The notes under the pieces: model-generated
Seen by the model: only the letters and a program-made list of their open reading frames with translations
Database searches by the model: none
Told to the model about the DNA's origin: nothing
From: Geothrix fermentans DSM 14018
GTDB taxonomy: Bacteria; Acidobacteriota; Holophagae; Holophagales; Holophagaceae
Assembly: GCF_000428885.1 (NCBI RefSeq)
Contig: NZ_AUAU01000009.1
Coordinates: 100,723 to 164,722 of the forward strand
Direction: 5' to 3'
Length of the DNA stretch: 64,000 nt
Made by a program: the position numbers and the translations under genes
In this document: in pieces, positions 35,414-43,557 of the stretch
Layout: the number at the start of each line of letters is the position of its first letter
Position numbering within the stretch: the first letter of the stretch is position 1

Positions 35414-36529
35414 GTGGCGACCTTCGGATCCCTGGCCTCGACCCTTCCAGCCGGTTTGGCCGCCCTGGCCTTGCTGGGCTGGTGGCGCTCGGCGGCGCGC
35501 AGCCGCACCCTCGCGGCCCGGACCCGGGCCGCCGAGGCCGCGGCCGCTTCCGAGCTCCAGGCCAGGACCGACCTCCAGCAGACCATGCGGGAGTTGGAGG
35601 AGGCCGCCAGCCGCGACCGCCTCACCGGGGCCTGGAACCGGCGCCACTTCGAGGAGGTGGCGGCCGCCGAGATGAGCTTGGCCCGCCGCCGCCGCCTGCC
35701 CCTGGCCCTCATCATCGTGGACCTCGACCACTTCAAGCGCATCAACGACACCTTCGGCCACCCGGCCGGGGACGCGGTGCTGGCCGGCGCCGTGGCGGCC
35801 CTCAGGCCCGTGCTGCGGGCCTCGGATGTCCTGGTGCGCTGGGGGGGCGAGGAATTCCTGGTCCTCGCGCCGGCCACCAACCTGGAAGGGGCCCTCCGCC
35901 TCGGCGAGCGTCTGCGGGCGGCTCTGGCCGAGACCGCGTTCCCCGGAGCCGAGCCCATCACCCTCAGCGCCGGCGTCGCCGAGTACCTGCACGACGAGGA
36001 CGTGGAGGCCTGGGTGGCCAGGGCCGACCGGGCCCTCTACCAGGCCAAGGCCGGGGGAAGGAACCAGGTGGCCGCCAGCCCGGGCACCACCGCCCAGGCG
36101 GAACCGAACCTGCTGGAGCTGGTCTGGGAGGAGGCCTATGCCAGCGGCCATCGCCTCATCGATGCCCAGCACATCCTTCTCTTCGAGCTATCCAACGCCC
36201 TCTTCGCCGCCCTCCTGGAGAGCCGGCCCCAGGCGGAGGTGGAGGGTCGCCTGGACGCCCTGATCCACCACACCGACAAGCACTTCCGGGACGAGGAGAG
36301 CCTCCTCCAGCGGGCGGGCTATCCCGACCTGCCGGAGCACCACCGCATCCACGCGGGCCTCCTGGCCACGGCCCACGACCTCCAGCAGGACCTGCGGGAG
36401 GGCCAGGTGGATTTCGGCCGCCTGGTGGCCTTCCTGGTCAACGACGTGGTGAAGGGGCACCTCATCACCGAGGACCGCCACTACTTCGCGCACCTGAATG
36501 AGAAGCTGGGGCCCGCCTCCCGGGCCTGA
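35414..36529 (+). CDS. Diguanylate cyclase (GGDEF) fused to a C-terminal hemerythrin domain
   Basis: 371 residues from a GTG at 35414 with GGAG upstream; nearby ATGs are out of frame. A short N-terminal membrane helix (about 8-25) and coiled coil lead to the GGDEF domain (about 65-220). The active site is WGGEEF (144-148), the inhibitory site RxxD is at 135-138 exactly five residues before it, and the region DLDHFKRINDTFGH is intact, so it should make cyclic di-GMP with product inhibition. The C-terminal domain (about 235-365) shows the hemerythrin iron ligands: HRLIDAQH, HHTDKHFRDEE, EHHRIHAG and HLITEDRHY. An O2- or redox-sensing input to cyclic-di-GMP is the natural reading (inferred). Confidence 0.93.
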   Translation: MATFGSLASTLPAGLAALALLGWWRSAARSRTLAARTRAAEAAAASELQARTDLQQTMRELEEAASRDRLTGAWNRRHFEEVAAAEMSLARRRRLPLALIIVDLDHFKRINDTFGHPAGDAVLAGAVAALRPVLRASDVLVRWGGEEFLVLAPATNLEGALRLGERLRAALAETAFPGAEPITLSAGVAEYLHDEDVEAWVARADRALYQAKAGGRNQVAASPGTTAQAEPNLLELVWEEAYASGHRLIDAQHILLFELSNALFAALLESRPQAEVEGRLDALIHHTDKHFRDEESLLQRAGYPDLPEHHRIHAGLLATAHDLQQDLREGQVDFGRLVAFLVNDVVKGHLITEDRHYFAHLNEKLGPASRA

Positions 36530-36544
36530 GAGGCCGGCCCCGGC

Positions 36545-37618
36545 TCAGCGCGCCTCAAGCACGCGCACGGCGAAGGTGGCGAGCCAGTGCTCGCCCTCGT
36601 AGCTGCCCGTGGCCAGGTGCGGCAGGGAGGCCCGGGCGTGCCGGTCCGCGGCCCGCACCAGGGCGGCGCGGCGCGGGTCCGCGGGCCCGAGGGCGCGCCC
36701 CAGCTCGTACAGGGCCCGGGCGCGGCTCAGGTTCAGGCCGTCCAGGTGGACGATCTTGGGATCCGTGCGATCCGACACCACCGCCGGGACCAGCGCGCCG
36801 GGCAGGCCCGGGAGGAAGCCGTCCAGCCACCGGACGAAGCGGTCCCGGGGCAGCAGCCGGGCCATGAGGGCCGCCTCCTCCAGGCAGGGCGAGAGGAAGT
36901 CCTCCCCGCCCGGCTCCCAGGCCAGGGGCCCCCGGCGGTCCTTCGCGAACCAGGCGCGGGCGCGGTCGAGGATCGCCGCCTCCAGCCGGGTGTCCTTCGC
37001 CTCCCTCGCGTAGTCCAGGGCCAGGTCCAGGCTGAAGGCCGAGTTGGGATGCACGCCGGTGCGGATGGGGTAGGTCTGCTTCGGCAGGAAGTCCAGGAAG
37101 GCCTGCGACACCCGGTCTGCCAGCGGCTGGAGGGCCGCGGACCAGCGCCGGGCCTCGGGCGCGTCCCAGGCCCTCAGCTCCGCCGTCAGCTTGAGCAGCC
37201 AGGCCCAGCCGTAGGTGCGCTCGAAGCTGCGCCGGTTGGGCTGGCCGAGGTAGGCCACCTCCGCCGCGATGGGGCCCGGCGAGAGGTGTTCATCCAATAC
37301 CGCACGGATCTCCGCCGCCCGGGCCATCTCCGGATGGGTGCGCAGCAACCGGACCAGCATCCAATGCCCATGCACCGACGAGTGCCAGTCGAAGCAGCCG
37401 TAGAAGGCCGGGTGCAGGTCCTTCGGCCCCTTCACCTCGCCCGCCCCGTTCATCACGTGGTCCAGCTTGTTCGGGTACTCCTGCCGCACGCACTTCAGCG
37501 CCAGCGCCGCGAAGCGGTCCGCCGCCGCGTCCGTCAGGACGAGGTCCGTCTCCTGTGCCCGGACCACGCTCCCCGCCGCCATCACCGCCAGACCGAATGC
37601 CCAGGCCCTCGCCGCCAT
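36545..37618 (-). CDS. DUF2891 family exported protein
   Basis: 357 residues, signal peptide 1-22 (AFGLAVMAAGSVVRAQ). The sequence matches the DUF2891 layout: start CVRQEYPNKLDHVMNG, HPAFYGCFDWHSSVHGHWMLVRLLR, and THPEMARAAEIR, rich in Trp and His, resembling glycan-active alpha/alpha barrels. Function is not known. It ends 16 bp from the convergent GGDEF gene, and its start faces the tRNA-Ser gene. Confidence 0.85.
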   Translation of the reverse strand: MAARAWAFGLAVMAAGSVVRAQETDLVLTDAAADRFAALALKCVRQEYPNKLDHVMNGAGEVKGPKDLHPAFYGCFDWHSSVHGHWMLVRLLRTHPEMARAAEIRAVLDEHLSPGPIAAEVAYLGQPNRRSFERTYGWAWLLKLTAELRAWDAPEARRWSAALQPLADRVSQAFLDFLPKQTYPIRTGVHPNSAFSLDLALDYAREAKDTRLEAAILDRARAWFAKDRRGPLAWEPGGEDFLSPCLEEAALMARLLPRDRFVRWLDGFLPGLPGALVPAVVSDRTDPKIVHLDGLNLSRARALYELGRALGPADPRRAALVRAADRHARASLPHLATGSYEGEHWLATFAVRVLEAR

Positions 37619-37673
37619 GTGTCCCCTCCTGCCGCTGGATTCTAGCTTCCAGTTTGCTAGACTGGACGGCCTG

Positions 37674-37763
37674 GAGAGATGGCCGAGCGGTTGAAGGCGC
37701 CTGACTCGAAATCAGGTTTGGGGGTGACCTCAACGGGGGTTCGAATCCCTCTCTCTCCGCCAC
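37674..37763 (+). tRNA. tRNA-Ser (anticodon CGA)
   Basis: 90 nt including an encoded CCA. Acceptor GGAGAGA (37674-37680) pairs with TCTCTCC (37753-37759); the anticodon stem CCTGA / TCAGG encloses loop CTCGAAA, anticodon CGA at 37708-37710, reading UCG. A long variable arm (type II, as expected for Ser) and the T arm GGGGGTTCGAATCCC are present. Next to it lies a foreign-looking restriction-modification island, a usual integration site. Confidence 0.96.
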
Positions 37764-37766
37764 TTA

Positions 37767-37794
37767 GGCCCTCCCGCCAGGAAGGGCCTTTTCC
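37767..37794 (+). terminator. Terminator of tRNA-Ser(CGA)
   Basis: AGGCCCT (37767-37773) pairs with AGGGCCT (37784-37790), followed by TTTT. It lies four bases after the CCA of the tRNA. Confidence 0.8.
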
Positions 37795-37913
37795 TTTCGT
37801 GCTACCACCGCGCTACCACCGAGCAAAGGCAATGGACGGGATTGGGAACATTCCTGGCAGAATCCCAATCATCCAACCAACGGCGAATGCCGTTCCCAGC
37901 GGCCAGGAATCCA
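37795..37913. other. Spacer between tRNA-Ser and the restriction-modification genes
   Basis: No gene is visible in this 119-bp spacer. It contains a tandem-like GCTACCACC repeated at about 37801 and 37812, and the 7-bp inverted repeat GATTGGG (37840-37846) / CCCAATC (37864-37870), which could be a controller site. No integrase frame was found. Confidence 0.4.
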
Positions 37914-39893
37914 ATGACCAAGGTTCTCGAAGCACTACCCGATGGCAAGATCTGCGATTACATCGACGGCAAGATTCGCAACGACACCCCAGAAGAATAC
38001 GTCCGTCAAAACATTGAGCGGCGTCTCGTCCTAGAGCTTGGCTTCTCATCCGACCAAATCGCGGTTGAGTTTCAGATTCAGATGGGAGTAAAGAAGACGC
38101 GTGTAGATTTGGCCATATTTCCAGAGGGTAAGGATCATCTTCAGGACAATATTTGGATCATTATCGAATGCAAGCGCGACACTATACCCCCCTCTAGTCA
38201 AAAGGATGGAGCTGCGCAGTTAAAGAGTTACATGACAGCCTGCCCAAATGCGCAATGGGGCATGTGGACCAACGGGAAGCACAAGGCTGTATATCGAAAA
38301 GTTCAGATTGATGGCGCAACGGAGTGGGAGGAACCAAATGACATTCCGGCTAAGAATGGTGATCCCGAAGAGGTAGATCGCCCCAAAAGGGATGAATTAA
38401 AACATGCCTCCGACGACAATATGTTATTTTCATTTAGGATTTGTCATGACCATATTTACGTAACTGATGGCATGCAAAAACAGCCAGCCTTTTTTGAATT
38501 ATTGAAAGTTATATTCTGCAAAATTTGGGATGAACGAAATATCCCTGAACCACTCGAATTTTTTGCAACAGCCAAGGAAAAGGCCTCATCTGATGGTCAA
38601 CTCACAGTAAAGAATCGCCTCGGAAAAATCTTCAAGAAGGTGCGAGAGCAATACCTCGCTATTTTCGATGCAAATGATGAAATTAAGTTACAGCCACGAT
38701 CACTTGCATATGTGGTAGGAGAGCTCCAGCGCTATAGCTTCCTGGACACGGATATTGATGTGAAGGGGAAAGCCTATGAAGAGTTGGTTGGTGCGAATCT
38801 CCGCGGTGACCGCGGAGAGTTTTTTACTCCTCGTAATGTCCAAACTATGGCCATTCGAATGCTAGATTTAAAGCGAGGCGAACGGATCCTGGATCCATCT
38901 TGTGGTACGGGTGGATTCCTGGTCATCGCCATGGCCCAAATGATCAACCAACTGAGAACCGAAGCCGGGCGTGGTCGATCAGAAGCTCAACGGCTCGCTA
39001 TTCAAGAGAGAGTTAAACGATTAGCTGGGGATTGTTTCTTTGGGATCGACATCAACCCCGACCTCGTCAAAGCCACAAAAATGAACATGGTAATGAATAA
39101 TGACGGCGCAGGAAACATCCTTCGACAAGATAGTCTCCTCCATCCACATGCTTGGGAAAGTGATTTCAGAGATGCCTTTGCTGCCTCTGTAAAAGTTAAA
39201 CCCAATCAGATTCGAGGGCCAAAGGATCTGGCATTGTTTGACGCCATCGCCACAAACCCACCATTCGGTTCAAAACTACCCATAAAAGACCGAGAAATTC
39301 TATCCCAATTCAAGCTAGGACACGTTTGGCGAAAATCCTCTAAGGGATGGGAACCAACAGAGCAAGTGCAGAATTCTCAACCACCCGAAATTCTTTTTAT
39401 TGAGCGATGTTGGCAATTCTTGAAGCCGGGTGGCCGCATGGCTATTGTGCTTCCAGACGCCATCCTGGGCGCGCCAGGGCTAGCCTATGTCCGTCATTGG
39501 ATGCTTACGCACTGCCGCATTGTGGGATCAATCGATCTCCATCCTGACACCTTTCAACCCCGAAACGGCACGCAAACATCTGTGCTTATCCTCCAACGAA
39601 AAACTGAGGAGGAAATGACAAAAGAGGCTCTTCAAGGATCTTTGAGTGACTACGAGATTTTCATGGCTGAAATCAAGGCCATAGGCCATGACAAGCGAAA
39701 TAATAAGGTGTTTAAGCGCGATGAGGATGGTCAAGAAATTTTAATTAGTCCTAAAATTTCCCATATGGAACACACTGCAAATGGAAAAGGGACTGTCCGT
39801 CATGCCCCGCGTTTAAAGGTATTGGACGACGACACCCCAGAAGTTGCTGCGGAATTCTTGACCTGGAAAATCGAGAAGGTGTTGGGATGGTGA
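37914..39893 (+). CDS. Restriction-modification protein: PD-(D/E)XK-like domain fused to N6-adenine methyltransferase
   Basis: 659 residues from the ATG at 37914 (AGGA upstream). The N-terminal HsdR-N-like domain contains a nuclease core: D65 in RVDLAIFP, E85-x-K87 in IIIECKRD, and Q102 in AAQLKSY. A HsdM-like methyltransferase follows: SAM motif DPSCGTGGFL (D327 onward), catalytic NPPF (448-451), and the family's GIDINPDLVKATKMNM. The layout fits the restriction-and-modification chain of BcgI-type (IIB) enzymes, which pairs with a separate specificity chain. The gene's G+C is near 48%, far below neighbours, so acquired. It overlaps the hsdS-like gene by 7 bp; no separate HsdR gene is present. 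Confidence 0.88.
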   Translation: MTKVLEALPDGKICDYIDGKIRNDTPEEYVRQNIERRLVLELGFSSDQIAVEFQIQMGVKKTRVDLAIFPEGKDHLQDNIWIIIECKRDTIPPSSQKDGAAQLKSYMTACPNAQWGMWTNGKHKAVYRKVQIDGATEWEEPNDIPAKNGDPEEVDRPKRDELKHASDDNMLFSFRICHDHIYVTDGMQKQPAFFELLKVIFCKIWDERNIPEPLEFFATAKEKASSDGQLTVKNRLGKIFKKVREQYLAIFDANDEIKLQPRSLAYVVGELQRYSFLDTDIDVKGKAYEELVGANLRGDRGEFFTPRNVQTMAIRMLDLKRGERILDPSCGTGGFLVIAMAQMINQLRTEAGRGRSEAQRLAIQERVKRLAGDCFFGIDINPDLVKATKMNMVMNNDGAGNILRQDSLLHPHAWESDFRDAFAASVKVKPNQIRGPKDLALFDAIATNPPFGSKLPIKDREILSQFKLGHVWRKSSKGWEPTEQVQNSQPPEILFIERCWQFLKPGGRMAIVLPDAILGAPGLAYVRHWMLTHCRIVGSIDLHPDTFQPRNGTQTSVLILQRKTEEEMTKEALQGSLSDYEIFMAEIKAIGHDKRNNKVFKRDEDGQEILISPKISHMEHTANGKGTVRHAPRLKVLDDDTPEVAAEFLTWKIEKVLGW

Positions 39894-41353
39894 AAACCGC
39901 CGTCAAAACTCAGCCCTATTCGAATGGTCCGATATTTAGGCACTCTATCGGCGTGTCATTACGAGAGGTTTTGAAGGCAGGGGAGCGTTTGGAAGCGTCG
40001 GCCTTCAACCTGGAAGCTAAGAAGGCCATTGAGGAGCTTGATGCTGCTCCTTATAACTTGGTGCCCCTATTTGGCCACGGAGGGCTTGCACATGAAGCCC
40101 ATAATGCTTTCAGATTTAAAAGAATTTGGGTCCGCCCTCCTCATGGTATTCCTTTTCTGTCTAGCTCTGATATTATTGCACTAAATCCAGAGCCAGAAGG
40201 GTATTTGAGCTTAAAACACACTAAACGAATTGATCATTTAAAGATAAGACTTTGGGACGTTCTTATTTCATGTTCTGGAACGATTGGGAATGTTGCTTTA
40301 GCCGGACAATCCATTGAAGGAATGGCGCTGTCTCAGCACGCAATCCGTCTTCGCTCCATAGAACCGGAACTGGCGGGATTCATTGCCGCTTTTTTGCGCA
40401 CACGCTGGGGACGTCTGCAGATGACCCAAGCCACCTACGGATCAGTGGTTGTTCATATCGAGCCAAACCACTTGAAAAGAATACAAGTGCCAGATATTCC
40501 AACCCTCATGCGCTTCCAAATTGGCCGAGCGATGGTAGAGGCCACTGAAGCAAGAGACGAGGCCAATAACCTCCTCAAACATGCAGGCAAGTTATTGCAT
40601 GAGCGTCTTGGGTTACCCCCGGTCAGTGACTTGGGTGCCGAAAACCCAGGTCCACGCTGCAGTCAAATTCGTGCATCAACCTTAGAGGACCGCTTAGAGG
40701 GCAGTTATCATTCTCCCGAAGTATATCGAGTTCTTCAATTAATTAAAAAACTGCCTATTACCACGCTGACCCTTGGTGATCCCAATATTTCTAAAAACAT
40801 CTTTTCAGTCACCAAATTCCGCAAACGGGTCTATGTGCCCAAAGGCGGAATTCCCATGCTCAGCAGTAAACAGATATTCCAAATCGACCCAATCGACATC
40901 AAACGATTAGCTAAGGGTGCACATACTAAAGACCTCCCTGAAATCCAACTTGCTGAACACATGGTACTGGTGACAAGGTCGGGAACAACCGGAAAAACCT
41001 TTCTAGTCCCGAAATATATGAGCGGTTGGACTGCTAGTGAACATGCAAATCGGATTGTGCCTGCTGATACCTGTAATCCTGGGTACCTATACGTGTGGTT
41101 GGCATCTGATCTTGGGCAACTCCTCGTTAAACGGCAGGCCTATGGCTCTGTAATCCAAGAAATTGATCGATTTCAACTCGCCACCATCCCAGTGCCTTGG
41201 CCATCCGCAGAAGTTCGAGATGAGATTGGTAATCTTGCCCTTCGCGCAAGCACCCTTCGAACGAAGGCATGGATCCTCGAGCAGAAAGCACTCGAAGAAT
41301 TGAATGATTTGGTTCTTGGCCTACGTCAAAAGGACATTACACCAATCGAATAA
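39887..41353 (+). CDS. DNA specificity subunit (HsdS-like) of the restriction-modification pair
   Basis: 488 residues; the start overlaps the end of the upstream gene (7 bp), implying translational coupling. Two target-recognition domains are recognisable by the repeated pattern 'IPFLSSSDI ... DVLISCSGTIGNV ... QHAIRL' and 'IPMLSSKQI ... HMVLVTRSGTTGKTF ... HANRIVP', each followed by a helical conserved region (for example RAMVEATEARDEANNLLKHAGKLLHERL). It gives DNA-sequence specificity to the fused nuclease-methyltransferase. Same lower G+C (about 47%). After its stop, CTCATTA-CC-TAATGAG (41357-41372) forms a small hairpin. Confidence 0.88.
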   Translation: MVKTAVKTQPYSNGPIFRHSIGVSLREVLKAGERLEASAFNLEAKKAIEELDAAPYNLVPLFGHGGLAHEAHNAFRFKRIWVRPPHGIPFLSSSDIIALNPEPEGYLSLKHTKRIDHLKIRLWDVLISCSGTIGNVALAGQSIEGMALSQHAIRLRSIEPELAGFIAAFLRTRWGRLQMTQATYGSVVVHIEPNHLKRIQVPDIPTLMRFQIGRAMVEATEARDEANNLLKHAGKLLHERLGLPPVSDLGAENPGPRCSQIRASTLEDRLEGSYHSPEVYRVLQLIKKLPITTLTLGDPNISKNIFSVTKFRKRVYVPKGGIPMLSSKQIFQIDPIDIKRLAKGAHTKDLPEIQLAEHMVLVTRSGTTGKTFLVPKYMSGWTASEHANRIVPADTCNPGYLYVWLASDLGQLLVKRQAYGSVIQEIDRFQLATIPVPWPSAEVRDEIGNLALRASTLRTKAWILEQKALEELNDLVLGLRQKDITPIE

Positions 41354-41448
41354 CGCCTCATTACCTAATGAGAAAAGATGGCCGTGTTCGGACAATGGCG
41401 TGTCGGTCTTGCCGCCCGGGCTTAGAGAGGGCGCTGACTGCGGAACAT

Positions 41449-42561
41449 TCACTCGCCTTTCTTGAATCGCTTCTGGAGCTTGCTGATGCGGCGCCACTTC
41501 TCCTCGCGCTCCCGCCAGAGGTGTTCGTCGCTGCGGGCGGCCTCGAAGGCCGCTTCCCGGCGCAGGCGCAGGTAGTGGCCGTATCGATCCGGATCGATGG
41601 CGCCTCCCGCGAGGGCGGCCTGCACGGCACACTCCGGCTCGGCGCCGTGGGTGCAGTCCCTGAAACGGCATCCTTCCGCCAGGGCCGCGATGTCGGAAAA
41701 GGCGGTGTCCAGGTCGGAGCCCTCGACGCAGAGGCCGACTTCGCGAATGCCCGGGGTGTCGATGAGGCAGCCGCCGCCCGGCAGCAGGAAGAGCTCCCGC
41801 AGTGAGGTGGTGTGGCGGCCCCGGCCGTCCGAGGCCCGCACTTCCTGCGTGCGCCGCATCTCGCTGCCCATCAGGGCGTTGAGGAGGGCGGACTTCCCGG
41901 CCCCCGAGGACCCCACCATGACGCCGGTGCGCCCCACGGGAAGAAGGTCCTGGAGCGCTTCCAGGCCCTCGCCGCTCCACGCGGAGATCGCCCGGACCAT
42001 CACGCCGGGGGCGATCCCTTCAATCCGGGTGGAGAAGGCCTTCCACTGCGCGTTCAGATCGCGCTTGGTGAGCACCACCATGGGTTGGGCGCCGCTGCCC
42101 CAGGCCAGGGCCAGCAGCCGCTCCATGCGCGCCGGGTTGAAGTTGCGGTCCAGCCCCATGACCAGCAGGACCACGTCGAGGTTGGCCGCGAGGCACTGGG
42201 GGCGGCCGCCGGGTCCAGCCCCCTGCCGCAGGAGCGAAGCTCCGCGCGGGAGCAGCTCGATGACCGAGGCTTTCGAGGGGCCGGGGTTCGGCTGGAGAAC
42301 GATCCAGTCCCCGGCGCAGAGGCTCAGCCCGTCGCGCTGGAGGCGTTCCCGCAGGTGGCCCGTGGGCACGCCCCAGTGTTCGCCGTGAGCGGTCTGGGCG
42401 AGCACGAGGCCACGGGTCGCAGCCACGATGCGCCCCGGCTCGCAGCCTGGCTGGAGACATCTGCCATAGGCCTCGGCGCGGGCTGGAGTCCAACCATAGG
42501 GCTCGAGGGGATTGAATGAAGGCAGGCCGGGGCCTGCGGGAGCGTGCGCAGGATGCGTCAT
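41449..42561 (-). CDS. rsgA: Ribosome small-subunit-dependent GTPase A
   Basis: 370 residues from the ATG at 42561 with AGGAA upstream; the frame to 42591 adds an unlikely tail. Circularly permuted GTPase: OB-fold first (GDWIVLQPNPGPSKASVIE), then G4 LTKRDLN, G1 GSSGAGKSAL, G3 IDTPGIRE, and the C-terminal zinc-binding region CRFRDCTHGAEPEC. It helps mature the 30S subunit. It sits alone next to the restriction-modification island and on the opposite strand, a chromosomal neighbour and not part of the island. Confidence 0.95.
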   Translation of the reverse strand: MTHPAHAPAGPGLPSFNPLEPYGWTPARAEAYGRCLQPGCEPGRIVAATRGLVLAQTAHGEHWGVPTGHLRERLQRDGLSLCAGDWIVLQPNPGPSKASVIELLPRGASLLRQGAGPGGRPQCLAANLDVVLLVMGLDRNFNPARMERLLALAWGSGAQPMVVLTKRDLNAQWKAFSTRIEGIAPGVMVRAISAWSGEGLEALQDLLPVGRTGVMVGSSGAGKSALLNALMGSEMRRTQEVRASDGRGRHTTSLRELFLLPGGGCLIDTPGIREVGLCVEGSDLDTAFSDIAALAEGCRFRDCTHGAEPECAVQAALAGGAIDPDRYGHYLRLRREAAFEAARSDEHLWREREEKWRRISKLQKRFKKGE

Positions 42562-42591
42562 GGTGGATTTCCTGGATGAATGGCCGCTCAA

Positions 42592-42778
42592 GCCCCTGGG
42601 CGGGGGCGCTTCTGAGTGGGTGAGGGCCGGAGCCTAGGCTTCGGCCCTGGAGGCTTCAACCGTCTCCAGGCTCATCCAGGTTGTCGTGTGCTGATGGCGC
42701 ATCCAGACTCCGCCTCCAAGATGAGGGGGCACCGGCCGGAAGGCAAGCCCGCCGTCGGGAGAACCCCTGCCATCCGGG
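42592..42778. other. Spacer between the Fe-S-type repressor and rsgA
   Basis: 187 bp, no gene. It holds a 12-bp stem with one mismatch, AGGGCCGGAGCC (42623-42634), loop TA, GGCTTCGGCCCT (42637-42648), without a T-run. It may mark the end of the repressor transcript. Confidence 0.5.
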
Positions 42779-43420
42779 TCACGCCAGCTTCGCCTTCGCC
42801 ACGCAGAACCGGCAGACGGCGCCGCCTTTGGCGATGCAGGTCTCGAGGTGGACGTCCATCCCGGTGGCGCGCTCGATGAGGCTGACGTCGAACTGGCACA
42901 GCTCCGGGTGCGCCTTGGCCACGGAGTGGTAGACGCAGTTGACCGCCTCGATGGCGCCCTCTCCGGCGGAACCCCCGGGCTTCAGGACGGCCCGGTAGCC
43001 CAGGTCGTTCATGAGGGCGGTGACCTTCCGCAGCCGCTGGGCCGGCGGATCGGCAGGGTTCACCTGGCCCTCCAGGGAGGCCGCCACAGACCCGGCGAGG
43101 TTCCTCATGAAGGATCGGGCGGCGCCGGGCCCCAGATCCTGGGCGAGCTGGGCCAGGATGGCGTTGGCCAGCCAGGAGTACTGCTTGGGAAAGGCGTCGA
43201 TCCCCTGGTCGGAGATCAGGTAGTGCCGCCGCGGTCGGCCCACGGCTCCCTTCGTGTCGGTGTAGGTGAGGTAGCCGAGGTCCATCAGCCTCAGGACATG
43301 CTGCTGCACCGCCGTCCGGGTGAGGCCCAGGTGCGTGGCCAGCTCGTCCAGCGAGGCGCCTTCGTGGTGGCTGAGCAGGTGCTCCAGGATCTTGCGCTGG
43401 TTCTCGTGCAGGTTCTTCAT
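42779..43420 (-). CDS. Winged-helix transcriptional regulator with C-terminal cysteines (SufR/iron-sulfur type)
   Basis: 213 residues. N-terminal winged helix (about 6-75: ILEHLLSHHEGASLDELATHLGLTRTAVQQHVLRLMDLGYL, with a wing GAVGRPRRHYLIS), then a C-terminal domain with five cysteines: C162 and C175 (NCVYHSVAKAHPELC), C195, C203 and C206. C162-x12-C175 is the spacing seen for cluster ligands in SufR-type repressors. It probably binds a [4Fe-4S] or senses redox, metal or Fe status; this is an inference from the pattern. It diverges from the cytochrome gene across a palindromic operator, so it very likely represses itself and that gene pair. Confidence 0.85.
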   Translation of the reverse strand: MKNLHENQRKILEHLLSHHEGASLDELATHLGLTRTAVQQHVLRLMDLGYLTYTDTKGAVGRPRRHYLISDQGIDAFPKQYSWLANAILAQLAQDLGPGAARSFMRNLAGSVAASLEGQVNPADPPAQRLRKVTALMNDLGYRAVLKPGGSAGEGAIEAVNCVYHSVAKAHPELCQFDVSLIERATGMDVHLETCIAKGGAVCRFCVAKAKLA

Positions 43421-43463
43421 GGCCGCCTCCGGAGGCGCGTGTCCGAGTGAGAGTTCAGTGAGA

Positions 43464-43480
43464 GTTTAAACAATTTAAAC
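43464..43480. promoter_or_regulatory. Palindromic operator in the divergent regulator/cytochrome promoter
   Basis: GTTTAAACAATTTAAAC: perfect GTTTAAA-CAA-TTTAAAC dyad, in a locally A+T-rich patch between divergent starts (43420 and 43558). It is a typical size for a winged-helix dimer. A related motif appears before cobA. Confidence 0.75.
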
Positions 43481-43557
43481 ATTCTTGTTTGTTTTTATCG
43501 AACCCCTAGATTCGGAGGGTGCGCCACTGGAGCGCCCGTCCGCTCAAGGAGTCCGCC

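Noticed and set aside
37290..37763. Minus-strand ORF starting in tRNA-Ser(CGA)
   Set aside because: False peptide (REGFEPPL-like) from the antisense of the tRNA end.
37674..41448. Direct repeat of the tRNA-Ser(CGA) 3' end as right attachment site
   Set aside because: No copy seen by eye after the HsdS gene; no integrase gene present.
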